Below are positions 53,528 to 62,237 of a DNA stretch of 64,000 nt, piece by piece. Source of the DNA: MWDV01 sp002070715 (GTDB lineage Bacteria; Verrucomicrobiota; Verrucomicrobiia; Limisphaerales; MWDV01); the NCBI GenBank assembly GCA_035411585.1, contig DAONTI010000003.1:130829-194828 (forward strand), written 5' to 3'. Under the pieces are notes generated by a model. It was not told the origin of the DNA and did no database searches. It worked only from the letters and a program-made list of their open reading frames with translations. Made by a program: the position numbers and the translations under genes. Within the stretch, counting starts at the first letter, position 1; every line of letters begins with the position of its first letter.

Positions 53528-54802
53528 CTAGCCACAACAACAGGCTGGTTTGTCGGTCAACGCCGCCACCCCCGGCAGGATTTTGCCTTCGAGGAATTCG
53601 AGGCTTGCCCCGCCGCCAGTGCTCATGAAGGTCACTTGATCCCCCAGCCCGGCCCGGTTCAGCGCCTTGACGCTGTCGCCGCCGCCAATGATGCTTTTGG
53701 CGCCGTTCCGCTGGGTAGCCTCGGCCACGGCCCGCGCCACGGCGTTGGTGCCTGCCGCAAACGACGCGTTCTCAAACAGCCCCATGGGTCCGTTCCAAAG
53801 AATCGTCCGGGCGGTGGCGATGACGGCGGCATACGCCTGCACCGTCGCCGGACCAATATCCAAACCCGCCGCGTCCGCCGGGCAATCCAGTTCCGGGTTG
53901 GTTCGGGGGTTTTGAAAATCAATCACCGGTTTGCCCTTCTTATCGAGCCGGTCGGTCTTGACCGGTGTGGCGACGACATCATCCACCGGCAACAGGAACT
54001 GCACGTTCCGGGCTTGGGCTTTGGCCAAAGCGGATTGCGCGATCTCCCGGGCGTCGGGCTCCACCAACGATTGGCCGGTCTGATGCCCTTGGGCGAGGCG
54101 GAACGTGTAGGCCATCGCGCCGCCAATGAGGAGCGTGTCCGCCTTTTCAAGCAGACGATCAATCACCTTGATTTTATCCGAGACTTTGGCGCCGCCCAGA
54201 ATGACGACAAACGGACGGGCCGGATTTTCCAATTCGTCGCCCAGAAACTTTAGCTCGCGCTCCATCAACAGCCCCGCCGCGCATTGTCCTCCGCGTTGGG
54301 CGACCAAGCGTGCCACCCCTTCCGTGGAGGCATGCGCCCGGTGCGCGGCGCCGAAGGCATCGTTCACATAGACTTCCGCCACCCGGGCCAGTTTTTCTGC
54401 AAAGTCGGGATCATTCTTTTCCTCCTCCGCGTAATATCGGACGTTTTCGAGTAGCAACACGTCCCCATCCTTCAGCAACGCCGCCGTCTGTTCCACCTTG
54501 TCGCCGATGCAATCGTCCACGAACGCCACCGGTTGTCCCAGCAGATCGGCCAGCCGCGCGGCCACCGGCCGCAGCGACATGGTCGGTTCGCGCTGGCCTT
54601 TGGGGCGGCCCAGGTGCGCGGCCAGAATCAGCCGTCCGCCTTGCGCGAGGAGCAGCCGCAGCGTCGGCAACGTGGCCTGAATGCGGGTTTCATCGGTGAT
54701 GACCATCTGGCCCTCCCGCTCTTCCAACGGGACGTTGTAATCTACGCGCAGGAAAACGCGCTTCCCGCGCACGTGCAAATCTCGAACGGTCAGTTTCGCC
54801 AT
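53528..54802 (-). CDS. pgk: Phosphoglycerate kinase
   Basis: 424 aa from the ATG at 54802; typical PGKs are about 390-400. GKRVFLRVDYNVPLEE is the N-terminal signature, HLGRPKG the 3-phosphoglycerate site, ILGGAKVSDKI the hinge, and TFMSTGGGASLEFLEGK the ATP-side C-terminal motif. It transfers phosphate from 1,3-bisphosphoglycerate to ADP in glycolysis. It ends with an unusual tail LTDKPACCCG. First gene of the pgk-tpiA-secG operon. Confidence 0.95.
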   Translation of the reverse strand: MAKLTVRDLHVRGKRVFLRVDYNVPLEEREGQMVITDETRIQATLPTLRLLLAQGGRLILAAHLGRPKGQREPTMSLRPVAARLADLLGQPVAFVDDCIGDKVEQTAALLKDGDVLLLENVRYYAEEEKNDPDFAEKLARVAEVYVNDAFGAAHRAHASTEGVARLVAQRGGQCAAGLLMERELKFLGDELENPARPFVVILGGAKVSDKIKVIDRLLEKADTLLIGGAMAYTFRLAQGHQTGQSLVEPDAREIAQSALAKAQARNVQFLLPVDDVVATPVKTDRLDKKGKPVIDFQNPRTNPELDCPADAAGLDIGPATVQAYAAVIATARTILWNGPMGLFENASFAAGTNAVARAVAEATQRNGAKSIIGGGDSVKALNRAGLGDQVTFMSTGGGASLEFLEGKILPGVAALTDKPACCCG

Positions 54803-55022
54803 ATTGGTAAACGTCTTAAATCCAGAGTGGGGAGCATACCCCACCCGCGCGGCGAGTCAAAGCGGAATCAGCGGTGGAAACCGCGGGCTGAAAGATCATG
54901 CCCGCTTTCCTTGGGCTGTAGGAAGACGGGCGGGACCGCCGATCGAAAAGATAGGGGCGTTCTCTGGTGCAGGATTCAGAATTTCAGCTCTTTATATCAG
55001 CGACCCCAAGGAATTCAGGGCA

Positions 55023-55057
55023 CAAAAAACCCCCTTCCGGTTTTCCCGGAAGGGGTA
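55023..55057 (-). terminator. Intrinsic terminator of the porin gene
   Basis: Minus-strand stem CCCCTTCCGG/CCGGAAGGGG (10 bp, loop GAAAA) followed by GTTTTTTG. It lies about 20 nt after the porin stop at 55077. Confidence 0.88.
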
Positions 55058-55076
55058 TCAAGGGTTCTAAGCGAAA

Positions 55077-56228
55077 TTAGAACTTGTAGATGACGTTGCC
55101 AGCGAGCAGGACGGCGTCTTTCTTCGAGCCGTACTTACCGAAGCCTCGATCCCTATCGTGATCCCAGCGCACTTCAACGCGGCTGATCACGTTCTGCCAC
55201 AGATCGTACTGAACCGTGCCGGTGAGCGCCCATACCTTTTCGTCATCGTCCCAATCCTCTTCCCAGCGCAAGTGTTCACCACGAACGTGGAAGCTCAACT
55301 TGTCCGTAGCCTGATAGGAGGCGTACAGCGCAACCGCCCACGCATCATAGTCTCCATGGTGGGGGTCCATGTAGTCAAACGCGGCTCCGAATTTCAATCC
55401 CTCCACCGGCGTGGCCAGCGTGGCGCCGGCATACCAGGATGTGACATTTTCCCACGCATCGCTGCTGAAACCATTTACCACGCCGCCATACAGCGTTGAC
55501 CCGGCCAGGAAACCCCAATCTTCCGGAGCACTCAAGGCAATCGAGCCCATGTAGGTTTTGTAGGACTCCGACTTGGCAGGAAAGGCTCGTTCGTTGATCC
55601 ACGGTCCAAACGTGTTAGCCACCCCGACCGCCGCCGAAACGTAGTCGCTGAAGCGATACGTCGCGAGCACCCCGGTATGGGTCTGCGGCTCAATAGAATG
55701 GCCGTAGGAACGGGTGTAGTTCGGGTTGTTGCCCGATTCCAGCGATTCATAACCAATGATCGTGTCAAACGCACCGATCTTGAAGTCAATGCCGTTGCCG
55801 ACCGGAGCGCGCAGCGCCACATAGGCTTGGCGAATGGCAAAATCAGAGCCGGAGTAGTAGCCACCGTCGCCGTCCCAGTCCCACCAATCTGACGTTGTCC
55901 TGAGAATTTTGGCATCCGGGCCCATCCACAGGTCCACCTTGTAACCAGCGGCCCACTCGCTCTCATCCAGCGGTTTGGCGATGGACAGTTGGACTACGTT
56001 CAGGTTGAATCCGTCCGATTTGTTCGGACCGTTGAATTTATAATAGGGCAGACCATGGTAGCTCTTCGATCCCAAATTCCAGTGGGCCGAGACGTCTACA
56101 TATCCGCTGATGGTGGTGGATGACAAAGCGGTCATCAGCGGCACCGCGCTCTCTTCGGCGCGCGCTGCCGAAGCGAGACTGATGACGCCGACCGCCGCCA
56201 ACCCTATCGTCCATTGATTAAACTTCAT
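55077..56228 (-). CDS. Outer-membrane beta-barrel porin
   Basis: 383 aa. Signal peptide (WTIGLAAVGVISLASAARAEE), then a Tyr/Trp/Gly-rich barrel with alternating strands: TISGYVDVSAHWNLG, FNLNVVQLSIAKPLDESEWAAGYKVDLWMGP, IDFKIGAFDTIIGYE, SYQATDKLSFHVRGEHL, and a final strand VLLAGNVIYKF ending in Phe, the BAM recognition signal. It resembles the putative beta-barrel porin (bbp2/OmpL-like) group. A good SD (GGAGG, 7 nt before the ATG at 56228) supports the start. It probably passes small solutes. Monocistronic, with its own terminator. Confidence 0.85.
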   Translation of the reverse strand: MKFNQWTIGLAAVGVISLASAARAEESAVPLMTALSSTTISGYVDVSAHWNLGSKSYHGLPYYKFNGPNKSDGFNLNVVQLSIAKPLDESEWAAGYKVDLWMGPDAKILRTTSDWWDWDGDGGYYSGSDFAIRQAYVALRAPVGNGIDFKIGAFDTIIGYESLESGNNPNYTRSYGHSIEPQTHTGVLATYRFSDYVSAAVGVANTFGPWINERAFPAKSESYKTYMGSIALSAPEDWGFLAGSTLYGGVVNGFSSDAWENVTSWYAGATLATPVEGLKFGAAFDYMDPHHGDYDAWAVALYASYQATDKLSFHVRGEHLRWEEDWDDDEKVWALTGTVQYDLWQNVISRVEVRWDHDRDRGFGKYGSKKDAVLLAGNVIYKF

Positions 56229-57023
56229 TTAGTTCCTCCGTAGCTAGTTGGTTTTGTTCTGCATGTACATACATACCGACTGATGGAGCAAAAACAGTTT
56301 GCTCCCACACCCATTTTTGGTGCATTTGCCATATCTTTAGTAAAACCGGCCCGGCTTGACAACTTTTTTTTAGTTTTTTTCGAAGGCGTAAATGCAGGCA
56401 GGCTCGCTGCAAATTTTACTGCGGCGCAAAGATGCGCACGGAGCCCGCCGCCGCCCGCATCCAAGCGGCTAAATCTGCCACCCTTCTACCAACTAACCAG
56501 CCGTGAGACTCCGGGTGGCATCGCCCATGGGAAGGCTGTCACTTCAGCGCCGACGGCGCCGATTCCAAGGAACTGCCGCAGTCAACCGGTGAGGCGATTT
56601 GCTGCTCCGAGCGCCACAAGATCCAAGCGATCGGGTTGCGTGATGGCGGGCGAGGTGGGGCGGCATTGGCCAAGACCGTTTGCGTTTGGCGGGAACGCGG
56701 CCAACCCGTCCGGATTATCGCAAGGTCCAATCAGGAATTCTGCCAAAAGGAAATGTCAGACCAGCCGCCAAGGCCTGTTGTCCGAAAACGGGACAATCCT
56801 AAAATTAGACACACCCGCGTGAAGCCCTCTTTGACATGGCCATTGCAAAACACCAAAAACGCGGAAATCGGGTATTTTCTGGAGAAATCAGGCTTAATCC
56901 ACATGTGAAACCCTGCCCTTTCACCGGCACCGGTTTGATGTCTCACACCGGCACATCACTTGCTGTGTTCTGATCATCCGGACGGCGGGACGGTCCCGGG
57001 GTCCAGATGGAAATTGAAAGTGT
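56229..57023. other. Long intergenic region upstream of the porin
   Basis: About 795 bases with no convincing gene. It is poorer in GC near 56270-56400 and holds poly-T/poly-A tracts. Frames of 70-180 codons on either strand lack any recognisable motif and were rejected. The part next to 56228 should contain the porin promoter and leader. Confidence 0.45.
56334..56362 (-). promoter_or_regulatory. Candidate promoter of the porin gene
   Basis: On the minus strand TTGTCA (56362-56357), 17 nt, then TAAAGA (56339-56334), in an AT-rich patch about 105 nt upstream of the porin start. The -35 hexamer is close to consensus and the spacing is ideal, but the -10 hexamer is weak, so this is a tentative sigma-70-like site. 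Confidence 0.3.
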
Positions 57024-57437
57024 GTGACAGTTATGCATTGCGCCAACATTCTCACGGGTGAAATCAGCACCACCTTTTCCCAAGGCGGCAGACTGACCTG
57101 CCGCCCCCGGCCAGCCGCCTCGCCGGACGCATGGTCGCGCCTCGGTTGGCGGCGGGTGGTGCATGTGGAAGAGCCGTCCCCAGGTTTCCGCGCCGAGCGT
57201 TATGAGCCGGAAGAAATTGACGGCGGCACCTGCTGGTTGCGCGTGGTCAACCAAGTCAGCGCCAGCGCGGAAGCCGCTGCCGTGGCCGCAGCGGATGCCT
57301 TGGCCGCCCAGCGATTGCTTGAGTTTGGCGCCGGCGATTGGAGAAGCGCGCTCCGTTCCGTGGCGGTCTGGCTGTACGAGGGAATCAATCCCTTTGCCAG
57401 GCGATCGGCCGCCCCCGCCCTGTTGTCCCGCAGTTGA
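57024..57437 (+). CDS. Hypothetical protein
   Basis: 137 aa from a GTG at 57024 (ATG at 57033 also possible). Third codon positions are GC-rich like real genes here. It contains YEPEEIDGGTCWLRVVNQVS and an Ala-rich helix (AEAAAVAAADALAAQRLLEFGAGDW). No signal peptide, no known motif. It is followed by a bidirectional terminator. I do not recognise it; it may be lineage-specific. Confidence 0.5.
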   Translation: MTVMHCANILTGEISTTFSQGGRLTCRPRPAASPDAWSRLGWRRVVHVEEPSPGFRAERYEPEEIDGGTCWLRVVNQVSASAEAAAVAAADALAAQRLLEFGAGDWRSALRSVAVWLYEGINPFARRSAAPALLSRS

Positions 57438-57496
57438 TCACAGCCCGGGCCCGCGACCGAAGGGTCAAGTCATCCGGCGAAATTTTGAGGTCTTTC

Positions 57497-57524
57497 AAGG
57501 CGCACCCTTGGGTGCGCCTTTTGT
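57497..57524 (+). terminator. Bidirectional intrinsic terminator
   Basis: Stem GGCGCACC/GGTGCGCC (8 bp, loop CTTG, extendable by A-T pairs) followed by TTTTG on the plus strand and by AAGAC after an AAAAGG side on the minus strand. It separates the convergent hypothetical gene and the third pseudopilin. Confidence 0.75.
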
Positions 57525-57626
57525 CCGTCGCCTCCTCCCGCACGAGTGCAACGCGCGTTAGTTTATCCCATCGCTATTCCGCGATGGCGGGCGTGGCGCG
57601 TTAACTCGCAGAGTGAGATTGGATGT

Positions 57627-58493
57627 TTACAGCGGGTTTGAGGTGCGGTCCCGCAGCCATTCCCAGTCCCGCAATCCGCCGCGCGGATAAGCGCCCCCGA
57701 GTCTCCAATTGATGCTCTCGGGATCCTTGAACTTGTAGATTTCGGCGTGGCCGTCGTTGAAGTTAATGCCGTAGGCATTACCATGCACACGCGCCGGCAA
57801 ATCCAGGAACCGCGCGGTCCCGCCCACATCCATGAGGAACATGCCGTCATTGATGCTCTCATGGTCTTCATCCACCATCAGCCAGGTTTTGGACGGTTTG
57901 GTGATTTCCGCTTCTTTCCGATACACCGGCCAGCGGGGGTCTTGGGGGCCGTTCGGATTGGTGACAACCCAAGTAGGCGAAGTCCCGTAGCCTTGGGCGT
58001 TCATGAAAGAATTCATGGAGATGCTGCGCAGAATTGGCTGGTTCCGGAATTGGGCCGGGACACCCGGATCATCGGCCAGCCGTTTGTCGGCGGGGCATTT
58101 GTACACCCCTAGCATCCGGGAATACGGCCACAACAAGCCCATCTGAATGCCCCGGGGATCCGCGCCGCTGTAAACGTAAGCCCCCGGCAAACCTCCGGTC
58201 GCCGCATTACCGCCGCACCAAGTCCCGGTAAATCCCGCATAGGTGGGATACGCTGAAACCAGCCGGCCATCGTGATCGCCGGAATACATGTGACAGGCCA
58301 CGGCGATTTGCCGCAGGTTGTTGATACATTGGATCCGTTGCGCCTTGAGCTTGGCCTTGCTCAGCGCCGGCAGCAGCATGGCAGCCAGAATCGCGATAAT
58401 GGCAATGACAACAAGCAATTCGATGAGGGTGAAGCCGGAGGACGATCCATGCCGGCGCCGTTTGCCAATCGGGCGAAGGTTTTTGAGCTTCAT
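57627..58493 (-). CDS. Type II secretion/pilin-like protein with N-terminal methylation motif
   Basis: 288 aa from the ATG at 58493. A basic leader (KRRRHGSSSG) precedes FTLIELLVVIAIIAILAAM and the SKAKLKAQRIQCINNLRQIAVACHMYSGDHDG block of this pseudopilin family. The C-terminal part has VHGNAYGINFNDGHAEIYKFKD, the H-G-x...F-x-DGH signature. It is expected to be cleaved by prepilin peptidase and inserted in the inner membrane. Unlike the other two, no LamG exoprotein is adjacent. It is divergent from the PAS/SpoIIE operon. Confidence 0.87.
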   Translation of the reverse strand: MKLKNLRPIGKRRRHGSSSGFTLIELLVVIAIIAILAAMLLPALSKAKLKAQRIQCINNLRQIAVACHMYSGDHDGRLVSAYPTYAGFTGTWCGGNAATGGLPGAYVYSGADPRGIQMGLLWPYSRMLGVYKCPADKRLADDPGVPAQFRNQPILRSISMNSFMNAQGYGTSPTWVVTNPNGPQDPRWPVYRKEAEITKPSKTWLMVDEDHESINDGMFLMDVGGTARFLDLPARVHGNAYGINFNDGHAEIYKFKDPESINWRLGGAYPRGGLRDWEWLRDRTSNPL

Positions 58494-58880
58494 AATTAAT
58501 CCGATATTCAACTTCGCTTGAATATGACCGACGGTTGGGCTTCCGGTCAAGCCTCGCTTTTGGGGAAAAGACGTTTTTTGGGGGGAAAGCAGCGTGCCCC
58601 CCGCGCCTGGCCACGGCTGATTTCCAGCTTTATCCGGGGACGGGATGGATTACGATGCCGGCGCGATGACGGACCGGCAAACGCCCCATCCCGGCAGAGG
58701 ATCAGTGCGCCACCAACCCGGTGGCGATCGCCAGTGGTCCGTGCCGGCAACCCAAGGTGCTTTCCATTTGGGGACCGGCCTTTCAAGCCGCACGGTGAAG
58801 TTTCGCGGCCATCGTTTTCACGGACTTGACGAGCGGCTGCCCACCACCGTCGGCCGCAGCGCGAACTGGCCCCGCCCAAC
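58494..58880. other. Divergent intergenic region
   Basis: 387 bases between the third pseudopilin and the PAS gene. Small frames of about 80-150 codons on either strand lack motifs. It should hold both divergent promoters; no clear hairpin or operator was seen. Confidence 0.4.
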
Positions 58881-59390
58881 ATGAAAGCCACCACGACACT
58901 TTGGAAACGGCTCTGGGAATTTGATCCCAACGGCCTGCTGGTGCTCGACGAGCAAATGAAGATCATCCTCGTCAATCCAGCCCTCTGCCGCATGTTCAAG
59001 ACCGACGCCGATCCGCTGTTGGGCCGGAGCGCCGCCGATCTCCTGGGCGGCGTGGAGGAGTTCCGCCAGGCGTTGACCGAGCGGCGGGAGATCGTCGGCG
59101 TGGAACGGGCGTATCCGCGTTATGATCTTTACGTGCGCAAAGTCATTTTCCCGATTCCCGACGAGCGGATCGTCGCGGGCATCTTCGTGGACCTGACGAC
59201 CGAGTGGCGGCACGAACAGGAGTTGCACCGGCTCAAGCAGGAAGCCATTGCGGAGGTGCGCCAGGTGGTGGATCAACAGATGCGCGTGGCCCAGGAAATC
59301 GCCGGGTTGCTGGGTGAAACCACCGCGGAAACCAAGGTCAGCCTGCTCCGCCTGTTGGACATGCTCGGCCGCAAGAATCCCCCGTCGTGA
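58881..59390 (+). CDS. PAS-domain protein of the hydrogenase-associated sensor type
   Basis: 169 aa. A PAS domain (LLVLDEQMKIILVNPALCRMF to ERIVAGIFVDLT, ~residues 15-110) is followed by a helix (TEWRHEQELHRLKQEAI) and QQMRVAQEIAGLLGETTAETKVSLLRLL. From memory of the family, that last stretch is the C-terminal end of HsfB-type proteins found in [FeFe]-hydrogenase operons next to a SpoIIE phosphatase. The iron-sulfur/hydrogenase part that normally precedes it is absent here, so this is a stand-alone PAS output. Its TGA overlaps the phosphatase start as GTGA. Confidence 0.72.
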   Translation: MKATTTLWKRLWEFDPNGLLVLDEQMKIILVNPALCRMFKTDADPLLGRSAADLLGGVEEFRQALTERREIVGVERAYPRYDLYVRKVIFPIPDERIVAGIFVDLTTEWRHEQELHRLKQEAIAEVRQVVDQQMRVAQEIAGLLGETTAETKVSLLRLLDMLGRKNPPS

Positions 59391-60544
59391 TCTACTTCGA
59401 CACCCACGAACGCAGCCTCAACCATCAAGGGGAGGAATTGTGCGGCGATCAGACCAAAATCGTCCGCACGGAGGGAAAAACACTGGTGGTGCTCTCCGAT
59501 GGGCTGGGCAGCGGCGTCAAAGCGAACATCCTGGCACGGCTCACCACGGAAATCCTCGTTACCATGTTCCGGGAACGGGTGGCGCTGAAGGATGTGTTGG
59601 AAACCGTCGTCGGCACGCTGCCCACCTGCAAGGTGCGGCAGATTGCGTACGCAGCGTTTGTGGTGGTGGAAATCGAAGACGCCACCGGCGCGTTTCGTGT
59701 GATCAATTTCGATTGTCCACCGCCGTTCCTGGTGCGGGCGGGACGGTTGTTGCGCCTCGAACCGCGCGTCGAAACGATCCTCGGGCGCGACCTCAAACTC
59801 TCGGCGGGCGTGCTGCAGCACGGGGATTTGCTGATGGTAATCAGCGACGGCGTCCTGTATGCCGGCCCGGGGGTGAACATGAACTTCAATTGGGGCTGGG
59901 AACAGGTTGGGACGTTTTTGGAACAGGTGGCCCGCAGTCATCCGGCGACCGCCGAGGCGGCGGTCCGACAGTTGCTGGACAAGACCAACGCGCTTTACGA
60001 CGGCCAGCCCGGCGACGACGCCACCGGGGTGGGCATCCTCGCGCGCAGTCCGCACCGGCTCATGGTCTTCACCGGGCCGCCGGTGGACCCCGCCCGCGAC
60101 GTCGAGTGTGTGGAGCGGTTGCTGGGGTTCGCCGGACGCAAGGTCGTGTGCGGCGGCACGACGGGAAACTTGGTGGCGGAATATCTGGGCCAGGGGGTGG
60201 ACCTGGATCTGACGACGCAACGCGAAGACGTACCCCCCATCGGGTCGCTGCCGGAGATTGACCTGATGACCGAGGGCGTGCTGACACTGGCCAAAACGCT
60301 CCGGTTATTGAAGGAAAGCCAGGGGCAGGCCGCGCGGGTCAGCCCGGACCGCAATGGCGCGACGCTGCTCACGCGCGAGTTGCTGCGCGCCGACTCGATT
60401 TTCTTTCTGGCCGGCGAACAGATGAACCCTTTTTACCACAACCCACTGCTGCCGCGGAACATCTCGATCCGGCACAATCTCCTCGAGCAAATCATCGAAA
60501 TCCTGCGCGGCTACCACAAAAGCGTGGAGGTCGAATGGGTATGA
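59387..60544 (+). CDS. SpoIIE-family serine/threonine phosphatase
   Basis: 385 aa from a GTG overlapping the PAS stop. Residues ~1-225 are a PPM/SpoIIE phosphatase: TLVVLSDGLGSGVKANILAR, LMVISDGVLYAGPG and QPGDDATGVGIL hold the metal-binding aspartates. Residues ~230-385 are a second domain (VVCGGTTGNLVAEYLG, MTEGVLTLAKTLRLL, HNLLEQIIEILRGY) that I recall in hydrogenase-linked SpoIIE proteins. It probably dephosphorylates an unknown protein in response to the PAS partner. The stop overlaps the next gene by 4 nt. Confidence 0.82.
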   Translation: MIYFDTHERSLNHQGEELCGDQTKIVRTEGKTLVVLSDGLGSGVKANILARLTTEILVTMFRERVALKDVLETVVGTLPTCKVRQIAYAAFVVVEIEDATGAFRVINFDCPPPFLVRAGRLLRLEPRVETILGRDLKLSAGVLQHGDLLMVISDGVLYAGPGVNMNFNWGWEQVGTFLEQVARSHPATAEAAVRQLLDKTNALYDGQPGDDATGVGILARSPHRLMVFTGPPVDPARDVECVERLLGFAGRKVVCGGTTGNLVAEYLGQGVDLDLTTQREDVPPIGSLPEIDLMTEGVLTLAKTLRLLKESQGQAARVSPDRNGATLLTRELLRADSIFFLAGEQMNPFYHNPLLPRNISIRHNLLEQIIEILRGYHKSVEVEWV

Positions 60545-60951
60545 GCGACGTCCTCTTTCCCTCCGGTCCGTGGACCGGTTTCTACAATTACCAGCCAGGC
60601 GCGCGGCATGGCATGGATTTGCAGCTCTCGTTCGTGAACAGCCGGATGTCCGGGGCCGGCACCGACGATATCGGGCGGTTCACCATCCGGGGCCGTTATG
60701 ACGCGGCTTCCCGGGAATGTTGGTGGACCAAGACCTATCCCGGCAGTCACGACGTGGCGTATCGCGGGTTTCGCGAGGGCAAGGGGATTTGGGGCACGTG
60801 GGAAATCAACCTCTTCACGCACGGCGGCTTCCACATCTGGCCCTGCGGTTCAGAGGCTGGCGATTCCGCATCCGAGTGCGCGGCGGCTACTCGTTTGGAT
60901 CAACCGGCGGCCGAAACCCAAACCGTTTCGCCAGTCCCAACGCGTGGTTGA
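60541..60951 (+). CDS. Small protein of unknown function, third gene of the PAS/SpoIIE operon
   Basis: 136 aa from the ATG at 60541, which overlaps the SpoIIE stop as ATGA (the alternative ATG at 60535 is less likely). A compact domain (~residues 8-100) has GPWTGFYNYQPGARHGMDLQL, RFTIRGRYDAASRECWWTKTY and GFREGKGIWGTWEINLFTHGGFHIW, a beta-rich Trp/Gly/His pattern seen in small lipocalin/calycin-like folds. The C-terminus is low-complexity and overlaps the convergent pfkB gene by ~65 nt. Coupling suggests it is a target or sensor of the phosphatase; its function is unknown. Confidence 0.68.
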   Translation: MSDVLFPSGPWTGFYNYQPGARHGMDLQLSFVNSRMSGAGTDDIGRFTIRGRYDAASRECWWTKTYPGSHDVAYRGFREGKGIWGTWEINLFTHGGFHIWPCGSEAGDSASECAAATRLDQPAAETQTVSPVPTRG

Positions 60952-61936
60952 GCGATTTGACCCCGGCGGTGCAGGTTTCATGGGAGAGCGAGGCGGCGGC
61001 CAGACAGACGCCGGCCAGCAGGAAACGCTGCACTTCCCATCCCTCGTGCAATCCCCAGAGCACCCCCGCACAAAAGGCGTCCCCAGCGCCGGCGGTCCCG
61101 GCGATGTAATTGGCCGGCAACTTGAGCGCGGGTTGCCAGACGTCATCCCCCCGGCGGGTGCGGGCAAACGCGCCCTCCGGATAATGGACCACCACCAGGT
61201 CGCGCACGCCGCGTTGCAACAGCGCCCCGGCGGCGTGCCGCAGCGCCACTGCGTCAATCTGCCCGTTCGCCTGCCGGATTTGGAACCCGGTCGTCTTGCC
61301 GGCTTCAATTTCATTGAGAATGCAATAGTCCACGTGCTTCAAGGCCGGGGTGACGAGGCGCACAAACCGGTCGCTGTCCTCGCTCACGACATCCACGCTG
61401 GTCTTAAGCCCGGCGGCCTGGGCCGCCGCCAGGAGACGGGCGGCTTTGGTGCCGAATTTGGCGTCTGGCTGATCCAACGCATCCAACAACAACAGGTAAG
61501 CCAGGTGAAACATCCGGGCCTTGATTTTGGGGAAGTCGAGGTCCCCGCCGTTCCAGAGCGCGTTCGCGCCGCGGGCGTGGAAGAACGTCCGCCGACCCCC
61601 GTTCGCTTCGGTCATCACATCCGTGTAGGAGGTGGGCGCCTGGGGGGTCGTACGCAGGTATCGGGTGTTGATTTTGTGCGCCTTGCAATCCGCGAGAATC
61701 TGCGTGCCCAAGGTGTCCCGCCCCACCATCCCGGCGGCCAGCAGCGGAAACGGCGCACCGGCGCGGGCGAGATCCATCAACACGTTATACGGGCCGCCGC
61801 CCGTGCCTTGCGACTGGCTGCGGATGTTGGCCAGTTGCTCGGGTTGCGGATACACGTCAATGATTTTGACTTGGTCAATGATCCAATTGCCGCCGGCCAG
61901 CAAACCCCGGCGGGCGGAGGCAGATGTTGCTTTCAT
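60887..61936 (-). CDS. PfkB-family carbohydrate kinase
   Basis: 349 aa ribokinase-fold sugar kinase. N-terminal GGNWIIDQVKIID and GTGGGPYNVLMDLAR (substrate loop, GG-x-x-xN), and the C-terminal GTAGAGDAFCAGVLW with the catalytic Asp in G-A-G-D. Family members phosphorylate ribose, fructose or other sugars with ATP. The substrate is not clear from sequence. It is convergent with the PAS/SpoIIE operon, and its 3' end overlaps that operon's last gene. Confidence 0.9.
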   Translation of the reverse strand: MKATSASARRGLLAGGNWIIDQVKIIDVYPQPEQLANIRSQSQGTGGGPYNVLMDLARAGAPFPLLAAGMVGRDTLGTQILADCKAHKINTRYLRTTPQAPTSYTDVMTEANGGRRTFFHARGANALWNGGDLDFPKIKARMFHLAYLLLLDALDQPDAKFGTKAARLLAAAQAAGLKTSVDVVSEDSDRFVRLVTPALKHVDYCILNEIEAGKTTGFQIRQANGQIDAVALRHAAGALLQRGVRDLVVVHYPEGAFARTRRGDDVWQPALKLPANYIAGTAGAGDAFCAGVLWGLHEGWEVQRFLLAGVCLAAASLSHETCTAGVKSLNHALGLAKRFGFRPPVDPNE

Positions 61937-62237
61937 CGCGGGATTTGAATTGTTGCCGTTAGTGAACCGGATTCATGCCCCGTCTGGCAAGCCGATTCCC
62001 CCCAAAGAAAGGATTTTTTCCGCGCGCGCCCTCGGGAGGCACGGGCGCGCCGGTTGGATCGTCCCTCATTTTTTTCAAAAAATTTTTGCGTCCATAGACG
62101 GATGGCGCAAAATTAGGCCGAACACCAAATCCAAAGCCAGGCTGTCAGCGGGTTAGCGGCACGGTTGCCGTTTGCGTTGGGAGGTTGTGCCGCGGAACAA
62201 TCGAAAGAAACCCAATCATCGAACGGAGAAAGCATCC
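61937..62237. other. Intergenic region with inverted repeats
   Basis: About 300 bases between divergent pfkB and the beta-strand gene. It holds an 8-bp GC inverted repeat GCGCGCCC/GGGCGCGC (62024-62031 and 62043-62050) and an AT-rich patch TTTTTTTCAAAAAATTTTT near 62070-62090. No gene was recognised; it probably contains both promoters. Confidence 0.45.

Noticed and set aside
56283..56822. 179-codon plus-strand frame upstream of the hypothetical gene
   Set aside because: No motif, erratic composition, poly-T tract inside; not a convincing gene.
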